Source: Halobacteriales archaeon QH_6_64_20 (lineage in GTDB: Archaea; Halobacteriota; Halobacteria; Halobacteriales; Halococcaceae). From it: a stretch of 32,225 bases of DNA. Below are positions 26,252 through 32,225 of the stretch, in pieces (the stretch's first letter is position 1; every line of letters starts with the position of its first letter). Made by a program: the position numbers and the translations under genes. The notes beneath the pieces are model-generated. The model ran no database searches. It was not told where the DNA came from and worked only from the letters and a program-made list of their open reading frames with translations. The stretch spans positions 1 to 32,225 of the forward strand of contig PXQR01000075.1 in the NCBI GenBank assembly GCA_003021235.1, read 5' to 3'.

Positions 26252-27762
26252 CAGTAGGTCACCTCCGCGTTGCGCAGGAAGTCGATGTCGACGAGCGTGC
26301 CGTGCAGATCGCGGATGTCCTCCGCGCCGATTGTGAGCATTGCAAGGCGTTCGAGGGCGAGCCCCCAGGCCATCACGTCGCACTCGACACCTAGCGGCCG
26401 GAGCACCTCGTCGCGAAACAGGCCCGAGTTGCCGATCTCGATGAGTTCCCCAGTGACGGGATGGGTGCCGAAGAGCTCGAAGCTCGGCTCGGTGTAGGGG
26501 TTGTAATGAGGTTTGAACTCGATGTCGGTGATCCCGAACCGCTCGTAGAACTCGGTGAAGGTACCCATGAGATCGCGCACCGAGAGGTCTTCGGCCATCA
26601 CCCAGCCTTCGATCTGGAAGAACTCCAGTAAGTGGGTCGCATCGAGCGTGTCGTTCCGATAGACCTTCTCGACGCTGAAACACCGTTCTGGAGGACTCAG
26701 CTCGCCGACGGCCTCGCCCGAGAGATAGCGCATCGACAGCGAGGTGGTGTGTCCGCGAAGGTCCATACCCCGAGCCACTTCCTCGGTCCACGGCGAGTGA
26801 TAGCCCTCGCCGTCCTCGCCGACGCCCTCCAGATGCGCCTCACGAACCCGCTCGACCAGCTCGTCGGGGAGGTCGTCGATCTCGGCGGGTTCCGCGAGGG
26901 CGAACTGGTCCCAGTGCGTTCTCGCGGGGTGGTCCTGGGGCATAAAGAGCGCGTCGTTGATCCAGAACTCGGCGTCCGCGTGCGGGCCGTCCATCTCTTC
27001 GAAGCCCATCCCGACGAGGACGTCTTTCACTCGTTCTGCGGTCTCACGAAGCACGTGGACCCGACCGCCGTTCGTCCGGTCGGCGTCGGCTTCGACGTTG
27101 TACTCGCGAAACTCGACGTCGCGCCACTCCCCGCTCGTCAGCATCTCGGGGGTAAGCCGACCGACCGAATCGGCGACCTCGACGCCCTCCATGAGCGCGG
27201 TGATGCCGTCGTCGGTGAGCGTCACTGCGCGCTCGGTCGCCTGCGATCGGGCGACGAGCCCGCGCTCGACGAGTCGATCGAGCACCGAAGCATCGATCTC
27301 GCTCGCGTCGCCGGTCGCGACGGCCGCCAGTGCGGCGGTTTCCCGGTCTCCTTCGGGATCGACGTCGGGCTCTGCGAACAGCTTTCCCGAGTCGATTCGT
27401 CCATATCCTTTCCGAGCGAAGTTCGACAGCGCGATGTCGACCGTCCTGCCGTCGAGGCCGGACGCGCCGATGACCTCGCCCATGCCTACGGGATCGTCGG
27501 TCGCGCCCGCCTCGCGGGCGGCCCGGTAGAGGCGCAGTTCCGGCAGCCCCTCGTCGTGGTAGGTCTCACCCTCTTCGGTGAGCGCCAGTGTCTCCTCGTC
27601 GCGTTCCGTGATGGCGAGGAGTCCATGGTCGGCGAGGTCGAAGGCCGCGCCGGTGAGCGTCGCGGGTCGTTCGTCGGTTTCGGCGGCGAGCTGTGCGATC
27701 GTCTTCTCTTCCGTGGCGCTCGCGGCTTCGAGGGCCGCGAGCTGTGCTTCGGGGAGTTGCAT
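26251..27762 (-). CDS. pheS: PheS, phenylalanyl-tRNA synthetase alpha subunit
   Basis: The catalytic subunit of phenylalanyl-tRNA synthetase, 503 residues. The N-terminal 200 residues hold winged-helix tRNA/DNA-binding-like modules (ATEEKTIAQLAAETDERPAT). The class II core follows: motif 1 near FEEMDGPHADAEFWINDALF, motif 2 VEKVYRNDTLDATHLLEFF and motif 3 GLALERLAMLTIGAEDIRDL at the end. LTSGEWRDVEFREYNV is the archaeal linker. Length and order are normal and the frame is intact. It starts at the ATG at 27762. Upstream lie 324 non-coding bases before the trpS stop, so pheST has its own promoter, although no strong TATA box stands out. Confidence 0.98.
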   Translation of the reverse strand: MQLPEAQLAALEAASATEEKTIAQLAAETDERPATLTGAAFDLADHGLLAITERDEETLALTEEGETYHDEGLPELRLYRAAREAGATDDPVGMGEVIGASGLDGRTVDIALSNFARKGYGRIDSGKLFAEPDVDPEGDRETAALAAVATGDASEIDASVLDRLVERGLVARSQATERAVTLTDDGITALMEGVEVADSVGRLTPEMLTSGEWRDVEFREYNVEADADRTNGGRVHVLRETAERVKDVLVGMGFEEMDGPHADAEFWINDALFMPQDHPARTHWDQFALAEPAEIDDLPDELVERVREAHLEGVGEDGEGYHSPWTEEVARGMDLRGHTTSLSMRYLSGEAVGELSPPERCFSVEKVYRNDTLDATHLLEFFQIEGWVMAEDLSVRDLMGTFTEFYERFGITDIEFKPHYNPYTEPSFELFGTHPVTGELIEIGNSGLFRDEVLRPLGVECDVMAWGLALERLAMLTIGAEDIRDLHGTLVDIDFLRNAEVTY

Positions 27763-28086
27763 TCGGTTGTCCGGGTGTGTGCGTGTCTCTCTGTTAGCGG
27801 TTCCGACTCCGGAACGGTGGTTTCCACGCGATGGACGTTCTCACGTCCGTCACGGGTCCACCCCCGTCGATCAGCCGGCGAAAAAGAAGTCGAACCCCGG
27901 AACTACGTCTCGTGCTCTGCCGGCGAATCGCCCGAGGTGGGGTTCGGGTGCCATGGAGACGATTGACCCGCTTTCGATAAAAAGCCTTGCGACGCGAGCG
28001 CCCGCCGATCGACGACATAGCGGACTAACGCGCGACGGCGAACGAACACGGTGACGGGCCGATGGGGGCCCGATCACAGGCTATCA
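27763..28086. other. Non-coding region between pheS and trpS
   Basis: These 324 bases carry no credible ORF in any frame. I checked for a tRNA, since a T-arm-like GGGGTTCGACTTC appears on the reverse strand, but no acceptor stem or anticodon arm could be built around it. It must contain the pheST promoter on the reverse strand and the trpS terminator; I cannot place either firmly. Confidence 0.4.
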
Positions 28087-29805
28087 CTACCGTCGTGAGG
28101 AATCCAGATCGATGTCGAGGTCGGCGAGCACCGCTTCGGCTTCCGCGCGTTTCTCCTGGTGGTCGGCGAGGAACTCTCGCATGAGCTCGGCGGCTTCTTC
28201 CTTACAGCCCCCACAGAGGCGTTCGCCGCCGACACATTCATCGTAGACGCGTTTTGCGTACTCGTCGTCGTCAGCGGCGAGTAAGTACGCATAGAGCTCG
28301 TAGACCGGACACTCGTCGGCTTCGCCCCCCAGTTCGCGCTGGAGTTCGGCGGTCTCCCGGCCGCCGGTGGTCGCCGACCTCACTTTGTCGTAGCCGACTT
28401 CAGGATCGTCGAGCAGTGAAATGTGGCTCGCCGGCACCGACGAACTCATCTTCCCGCCGGTGAGCCCGGTCATGAATCGGTGGTAGATCGACGAGGGTGA
28501 GACGAAGCCGTACCCGCCGTGATCGACCTCCACTTCGCGCGCGAGGGATTCGGCTTCCTCGAAGTCGAGTTCGAAGCCGTCGACGTGGCCCTCGTAGACG
28601 CGTTTCTCGCCGTCGACGCGTTCGATGAGCGCCTCGAACGCCTCGGGGGTGGCGTTCCGATCGAGGAAGCGAATCCGGGGGCGAAGCGGCTCTTTCCCCG
28701 CCGCTTCCAGCTTTTCGATCGCTCGCTGGCGTGGGGACTTCCCCTCGGCGTCGGCCGAACCGGGTTCGTCGACCGAATCGGCCTCGGACTCTGCCGCCAT
28801 GGTCGAGCGGTCCCGGTCGGCTCCGGAGTCGCCCGCGAGCCAGTCGGCGGCGTGCGTACAGCGAACGCCGTCGGCCTCGGGACCGTCCGCGCGCTCGTCG
28901 CTGAGAACGTCGTAAGCCTCGGCGATGAGTTCGCGCTCGGCGTCGTCGGCCTCGAAACTCGCATACGCTTCGGTGACGCCGAAATACCGGGTTCGGGCGG
29001 CCAGATCGCGGGTCAGCCGGACGTGTGGGTCCTGATCCGGCCCGACCGGAATAACAGTAGGCTTGGGTTCGTCGAGTTGGGGGTAGAGGATGTCCGCGGC
29101 CTGGGTAATCACCGACTGGAGGTGCGAGACGTCGGTTCCGCCGTCGAACCCGTAGATCGATCGCATCTCCGAGAAGTTCGCCTCGATCCCGAGTTCGAAG
29201 GCCAAGTCCTGCAGTTCTCGATTGTCCGACTGGCGGTAGAGCTCGCCCGCCTCGGGATCGAAACCCAGCGCCAGAAAGCTCAACAGGTAGTCCCGGGCGT
29301 GTGCGTCGATCTCGGCCCAGGAGAGACCGCGCGCCGAATGGGCCTCCAGATCGGCGATCAACCCGTAGGTATCCGCGCCCTGCTCTTGATGCCAGATCAA
29401 CTCGTCGAAGACGAGCTTGTGGCCGATGTGCGGGTCGCCGGTCGGCATGAATCCCGAGAGCGCCGCTGCCGGCTCGCTGTTCCGAAGGGCCTCTGCGACC
29501 CGTCCGTACCCGCGGTGGCCGAAGATCACGCCGCGGCGCATCAGGTAGTGGGGGTCGGGCACGCCGTCGAGAGCGTCGTCGAACGCCCCGATGCCGAACT
29601 CCGTAAAGAGGTTCCCGTAGTCGGCGATCGTCGAGGAACCCCACGGGTCGAGCGCCGTCTCGTCCGCTCCCGTCGCCGTACCCCCGTCGGTGTGTGGTTC
29701 CAGTTTCGATTCCGGCTTTGACTGTGCTCTCGATTTCGATTCTGATTCCGAGTCGCCGTCGTTCGCCGGGTCGATACGTCCGTTCGAGTCCGTGTCTTCC
29801 GTCAT
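28087..29805 (-). CDS. trpS: TrpS, tryptophanyl-tRNA synthetase
   Basis: A class I aminoacyl-tRNA synthetase that charges tRNA-Trp, 572 residues. The first 50 residues are a Ser/Glu/Asp-rich extension. The conserved part starts DPWGSSTIADYGNLF, with the archaeal HxGH motif as HIGH at 126-129 (PTGDPHIGHKLVFDE), VGPDQDPHVRLTRDLA (255-269) in the Trp/ATP pocket and the KMSSS loop at 452-456. An acidic, low-complexity insert of more than 100 residues, including DWLAGDSGADRDRST, separates these. Near the end is a Cys cluster CVGGERLCGGC that could bind zinc. Haloarchaea often have such an inserted TrpS. The gene is intact. It lies near endA, whose product splices intron-containing tRNA-Trp in haloarchaea, but an accessory island now lies between the two. 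Confidence 0.96.
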   Translation of the reverse strand: MTEDTDSNGRIDPANDGDSESESKSRAQSKPESKLEPHTDGGTATGADETALDPWGSSTIADYGNLFTEFGIGAFDDALDGVPDPHYLMRRGVIFGHRGYGRVAEALRNSEPAAALSGFMPTGDPHIGHKLVFDELIWHQEQGADTYGLIADLEAHSARGLSWAEIDAHARDYLLSFLALGFDPEAGELYRQSDNRELQDLAFELGIEANFSEMRSIYGFDGGTDVSHLQSVITQAADILYPQLDEPKPTVIPVGPDQDPHVRLTRDLAARTRYFGVTEAYASFEADDAERELIAEAYDVLSDERADGPEADGVRCTHAADWLAGDSGADRDRSTMAAESEADSVDEPGSADAEGKSPRQRAIEKLEAAGKEPLRPRIRFLDRNATPEAFEALIERVDGEKRVYEGHVDGFELDFEEAESLAREVEVDHGGYGFVSPSSIYHRFMTGLTGGKMSSSVPASHISLLDDPEVGYDKVRSATTGGRETAELQRELGGEADECPVYELYAYLLAADDDEYAKRVYDECVGGERLCGGCKEEAAELMREFLADHQEKRAEAEAVLADLDIDLDSSRR

Positions 29806-30346
29806 GGATTGTGTGTGTAGATCGTTCGATAGCTGTATCGTCGACGAAAAGCGAAGGGAGCATCGCTACCCTGCCCGGAGGGTGAGGCCCACTAGGCCGG
29901 GGTCGCGAAACTGTCCGCCCCAGTTGCTCACCGCCAGCGCCACCGAACGATGACCGCGGGAACGGACGTCACGCGAATCCCTACCCGCTACGAGGGATAT
30001 AATAGTTTGCAATCGATGGCAGATCTCTTCGGTTCGTCGGCCCGCCGGCGTCACGGACGAACGAAGCCGGGAGTCCACTCTCGGCGCGCGCCGGCAGAAC
30101 TCCGCACTCGAAACGACCGATCGAGCGACTCGCGCCGCACCATCGTCGGATGATCGCGCGAACCTATCAGGGAAACCGGAAAAACACCTAAATAGTTTTA
30201 GTACGAAGTAGTAAGCAAGGAGTAATGTACTCTTCAGCGACAACTTTTTGATAGAGCGGTAGCTACGCCGAAACCCGACACGAAGACGGTCTGTAGCCGT
30301 CATGATCCACACGGATTGCGTGACGACTAGCCATAACTACGTCAAA
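29806..30346. other. Non-coding region between trpS and the Nudix island, with an AT-rich patch
   Basis: About 540 bases between divergent genes. ORFs here are short and lack haloarchaeal composition. A patch at about 30175-30260 (around CTAAATAGTTTTAGTACG and ACAACTTTTTGATAG) is distinctly AT-rich and could hold a promoter for the Nudix genes with a leader of about 100 bases; no TATA box lies at the leaderless distance from 30347. I found no tRNA, no clear hairpin and no repeat of the hairpin-array type. Confidence 0.4.
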
Positions 30347-30892
30347 ATGACAGAAACGATACTAGCGAACGGGACCATCAATCCCGAGCGACTGTTCGAC
30401 GACGAGGGTATCGACACGGCAGAACGAACGTACACCCACGGGAACGAAGAGCACTATCGGAACCGCCACGGAGCCGGGACCGTCGGCCGGGTAATCGTCG
30501 GAATCACCGACGCAGGTGGCCGGCTCCTGTTGCTCACCGACCCGGAGGAAGGGCACGCGCTGTTACCGAACGATACGGTCGGCAGCGGCGAACACTGGAC
30601 GACTGTCGCCCGAAAGTGGGTCGAGGGACAGGCGGGTATCGATGTCACGATCGACGGTATCGAACGCCTTCGGCGGGTCGAACACGCCATTGAGGGCGAG
30701 GAAACGCCACGATCGCACGTCTATCACGTCGTCCTCTCCGGGTCGGCCGTGTCGACGGAACCAGGAGAAGTACCGCTCGATGAGTTGGGTACGGACAACC
30801 CATGGGAACTCGGCTGGTACGATCAGCTCCCGTACGAAGTCGAGGACCCGGAGTCCGACCCGATCGACGACATCCGACTGTTCCTCGACTGA
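30347..30892 (+). CDS. Nudix-fold protein with a degenerate catalytic box
   Basis: A 181-residue protein resembling haloarchaeal Nudix proteins. It has an N-terminal region MTETILANGTINPERL, ERTYTHGNEEHYRNRHG, beta strands VGRVIVGITDAGGRLLLLTD, the Nudix-box position and a C-terminus ELGWYDQLPYE...DDIRLFLD. Where an active enzyme has the GG...E...REVxEEAG signature, this one reads PNDTVGSGEHW...RKWVEGQAG. The three catalytic Glu positions are Trp, Gly and Gln by my alignment. It therefore probably binds a nucleotide-like ligand without hydrolysing it, or is inactive. The ATG at 30347 is 15 codons inside the longest frame and matches the paralogue's start. It heads a three-gene cluster with identical 46-base spacers. 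Confidence 0.7.
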   Translation: MTETILANGTINPERLFDDEGIDTAERTYTHGNEEHYRNRHGAGTVGRVIVGITDAGGRLLLLTDPEEGHALLPNDTVGSGEHWTTVARKWVEGQAGIDVTIDGIERLRRVEHAIEGEETPRSHVYHVVLSGSAVSTEPGEVPLDELGTDNPWELGWYDQLPYEVEDPESDPIDDIRLFLD

Positions 30893-30938
30893 GCACGACT
30901 GCCTTACACGCATTCAGACCACCAACTACCACACCGAA
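30893..30938 (+). repeat. 46-base intergenic spacer, copy 1
   Basis: This spacer between the first and second Nudix-like genes is exactly 46 bases, as is the spacer at 31299-31344. The two share CACGACTGCCTTACACG versus CACGACCGCCTCACACG and both end in ACTACCACAC close to the ATG. A weaker relative precedes the first gene (ending AACTACGTCAAAATG). This points to duplication of gene plus leader. Confidence 0.6.
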
Positions 30939-31298
30939 ATGACGGAAACGATACCAGCGGATACGGCCATCGAACCGGAGCGATTGTTGAACGAGGGACG
31001 CGTCGACACGGAGCGACTGACGCTCACCCACGAGAACGGAGACCACTACCGAGACCACTGTGAGACCGACGCCATCGGCCGAGCGATCGTCGGGGTCACC
31101 GACGCGGACGATCGACTCCTCTTGGTAGTCAACTTCGAGAACGGTCACGCGACCTTGCCGAACCAGCGGCGGGGACGATTTCCCGACGGACTGTGTGCTG
31201 ACAACCCCTTCGAACTCGGCTGGTGCGACGCGGTCCCCGTTGCGATGGACGATGCTGGGACAGGGGTTCTCGACGACATCCGGCTGTTCCTCGATTGA
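30939..31298 (+). CDS. Truncated paralogue of the upstream Nudix-like protein (Nudix box deleted)
   Basis: A 119-residue ORF starting MTETIPADTAIEPERLLNEG. It is clearly paralogous to the preceding gene along its first 75 residues (IGRAIVGVTDADDRLLLVV, NGHATLPN) and last 35 residues (DNPFELGWCD..., DDIRLFLD). The middle, about 65 residues containing the Nudix-box helix in the longer copy, is replaced by a short QRRGRFPDGL join. The frame is kept across the join. The protein cannot be a Nudix hydrolase. It may be a small ligand-binding remnant or simply decaying. It lies between two nearly identical 46-base spacers. Confidence 0.65.
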   Translation: MTETIPADTAIEPERLLNEGRVDTERLTLTHENGDHYRDHCETDAIGRAIVGVTDADDRLLLVVNFENGHATLPNQRRGRFPDGLCADNPFELGWCDAVPVAMDDAGTGVLDDIRLFLD

Positions 31299-31344
31299 TC
31301 ACGACCGCCTCACACGGGCTTGTCACCATCGACTACCACACGCG
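31299..31344 (+). repeat. 46-base intergenic spacer, copy 2
   Basis: The counterpart of the spacer at 30893-30938, same length, roughly 70 percent identical by eye with one small shift, placed between the truncated Nudix paralogue and the methyltransferase remnant. Confidence 0.6.
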
Positions 31345-31963
31345 ATGACCGACACGATATATCGAGACACGATCGACTGGGATCGTTACTGGCGCGAGGC
31401 CGACGAGGAGGACGTGGACGGTGCGAGTCCGAGCGCGAATCTCATCGTCGAACCGTTTTGCGAGTTCCTCGAAGAGACGAACGTACCCTCGTCGTACGCG
31501 GACGTCGGGTGTGGTGCGGGCGCTACCGTCTTCGCCCTCGCCGAGCGCTATCCCGAGACGACCGTCGTCGGTACGATGCAGCGAAACCGATCCTCGCGCG
31601 AAACCGTGAGCACGCCTGTGAGGTCGCCCTCGAAAACGTCGCGTTCGAGCGAACCGTCCTCCCTGACCTCGACCCTGAGCGACGGTTCGACGTCGTCTCC
31701 TGTTTCTACACGCTCGTCTACGTCGATGACGTCGAGCGCGCGCTCGATAGTCTCTACGGCGCGGTCGCTCCCGGCGGTTCGATCCGAACCGGTACGCCGA
31801 GCGATTCAGGTTGCTCATCGAGGGCGAGAACCTGCTGTCCTATGATCGCGTTCACGACGTGCTCGGCACCTGGCCACGAAGCGTCTGGTCGGTCGTCGGC
31901 GGGGACCGACGGTATCCGGCCTGGCGACACAACCCGCTGGTCTACGTCCCGAAGCCGCTATAG
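31345..31963 (+). pseudogene. SAM-dependent methyltransferase remnant with two frame breaks
   Basis: The start MTDTIYRDTIDWDRYWREAD leads into SAM motif I, YADVGCGAGATVFALAERYP, in frame 1. Near 31573 the family sequence continues in frame 0: DAAKPILARNREHACEVALE, ENVAFERTVLPDLD, FDVVSCFYTLVYVDDVERA, and AVAPGGSIR. After about 31788 it resumes in frame 2 as RYAERFRLLIEGENLLSYD, then VHDVLGTWPRSVWSVVGG and HNPLVYVPKPL before the TAG at 31961-31963. About 40-50 residues that normally follow the PGG motif also seem to be missing at the second break. It is a class I methyltransferase of a haloarchaeal type, substrate unknown, almost certainly non-functional as written. Its stop is four bases from the convergent endA stop. 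Confidence 0.75.
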
Positions 31964-31967
31964 CGCA

Positions 31968-32225
31968 TTAGGGAGTGAGCCTCGTCACCGAGAGCCACTC
32001 GATGCCGTGTTTTCCCTTTCGCTCGCTCGATCCCACGAGCCCGAAGACCATCTCCTTGCGCACGCCGCCGGCCAGCCGGACGTCGAGCGCGAGATCACGC
32101 GGCGAGAAGACGTGCTCGGCGGGAACGACCCGGACCAGTCGTTCGGAGTGACCCAGCGAATCGACCGATTCCACGTGATCGTAGGTCCGGAAATCCGCGC
32201 CAAACTTGAAGCCGGTTTTCGGCAC
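31968..32225 (-). CDS. endA: EndA, tRNA-splicing endonuclease, C-terminal catalytic domain (partial)
   Basis: The last 85 residues of EndA, cut by the right edge of the window. EndA cleaves the bulge-helix-bulge at exon-intron borders in archaeal pre-tRNAs and pre-rRNA. The segment contains the signature TGFKFGADFRTYDHV with the catalytic Tyr region, HSERLVRVVPAEH with the catalytic His, and LAGGVRKEMVFGLVG with the catalytic Lys, and ends IEWLSVTRLTP. All three catalytic positions are present. The frame enters from the edge with a Val codon, not a start. It converges on the methyltransferase remnant. From memory, endA and trpS are close neighbours in several haloarchaeal genomes; here about 2.1 kb separates them. 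Confidence 0.93.
   Translation of the reverse strand: MPKTGFKFGADFRTYDHVESVDSLGHSERLVRVVPAEHVFSPRDLALDVRLAGGVRKEMVFGLVGSSERKGKHGIEWLSVTRLTP

Noticed and set aside
27763-28086. A possible tRNA gene between pheS and trpS
   Set aside because: A T-arm-like string exists, but no matching acceptor stem, D-arm or anticodon arm can be formed.
24872-29721. Long forward ORFs (316-444 codons) opposite pheT, pheS and trpS
   Set aside because: They are antisense to well-conserved synthetase genes; high third-position G+C keeps such frames open, and they have no recognisable domains.
1-32225. CRISPR arrays, insertion sequences, rRNA and prophage genes
   Set aside because: I saw no regularly spaced direct repeats, no transposase, integrase or phage structural proteins, and no rRNA-like sequence.

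Overview
The window is chromosomal DNA from a haloarchaeon (class Halobacteria). The evidence is high G+C, proteins very rich in Asp and Glu, acidic low-complexity inserts in housekeeping enzymes, mostly leaderless genes with TATA-like boxes 24-30 bases upstream of the start codon, and archaeal or haloarchaeal families (TiaS, EndA, archaeal PheS/PheT, a TrpS with an N-terminal extension, a DUF7344-type winged helix, a FilR1-type regulator). I cannot name the genus from sequence alone.

Layout. 1-4750: end of an acidic protein, a small conserved protein, a sugar-phosphate isomerase/epimerase-like TIM barrel, uvrB and a divergent PanB-like enzyme. 4841-10910: an MFS transporter, an array of four hairpins, a COG1395-type HTH regulator with a clear promoter, tiaS, a threonine synthase-like enzyme and a small membrane protein. 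11008-13374: an aspartoacylase-family protein whose C-terminus runs into repeat DNA, a two-TM protein, a winged-helix protein and a tiny zinc-knuckle-like ORF. 13921-17354: the remains of a phosphate ABC transporter operon. 17572-24259: a FilR1-type regulator, a GT39/83-like membrane glycosyltransferase, a PhoU/TrkA_C protein with a BrkB-like membrane protein, a D-2-hydroxyacid dehydrogenase with an internal deletion, and a DUF2237 protein. 24410-32225: pheS-pheT, trpS, a small island (two Nudix-derived paralogues and a broken methyltransferase) and the 3' end of endA.

The most striking feature is the phosphate locus. pstS needs two frame changes and pstC one to restore the family sequence. 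The next ORF is an uninterrupted in-frame chimera: the N-terminal two thirds of a haloarchaeal PstA joined directly to the C-terminal half of PhoU. The PstA permease core, all of pstB and the front of phoU are gone. Similar damage occurs elsewhere: about 40 residues, including the catalytic Arg, are missing from the dehydrogenase; the Nudix box is deleted from the second Nudix paralogue; and the methyltransferase has two frame breaks. All five frame changes have the same sign (net loss of one base modulo three).

The long housekeeping genes (uvrB, tiaS, thrC, pheS, pheT, trpS) are intact. Locus-specific decay by deletion is therefore more likely than uniformly poor sequence, although consensus indel errors or an assembly collapse cannot be excluded here. 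Genes working together are pheS-pheT (overlapping, one enzyme), probably the BrkB-like/PhoU-TrkA_C pair, and endA with trpS (tRNA functions), which the Nudix/methyltransferase island separates.
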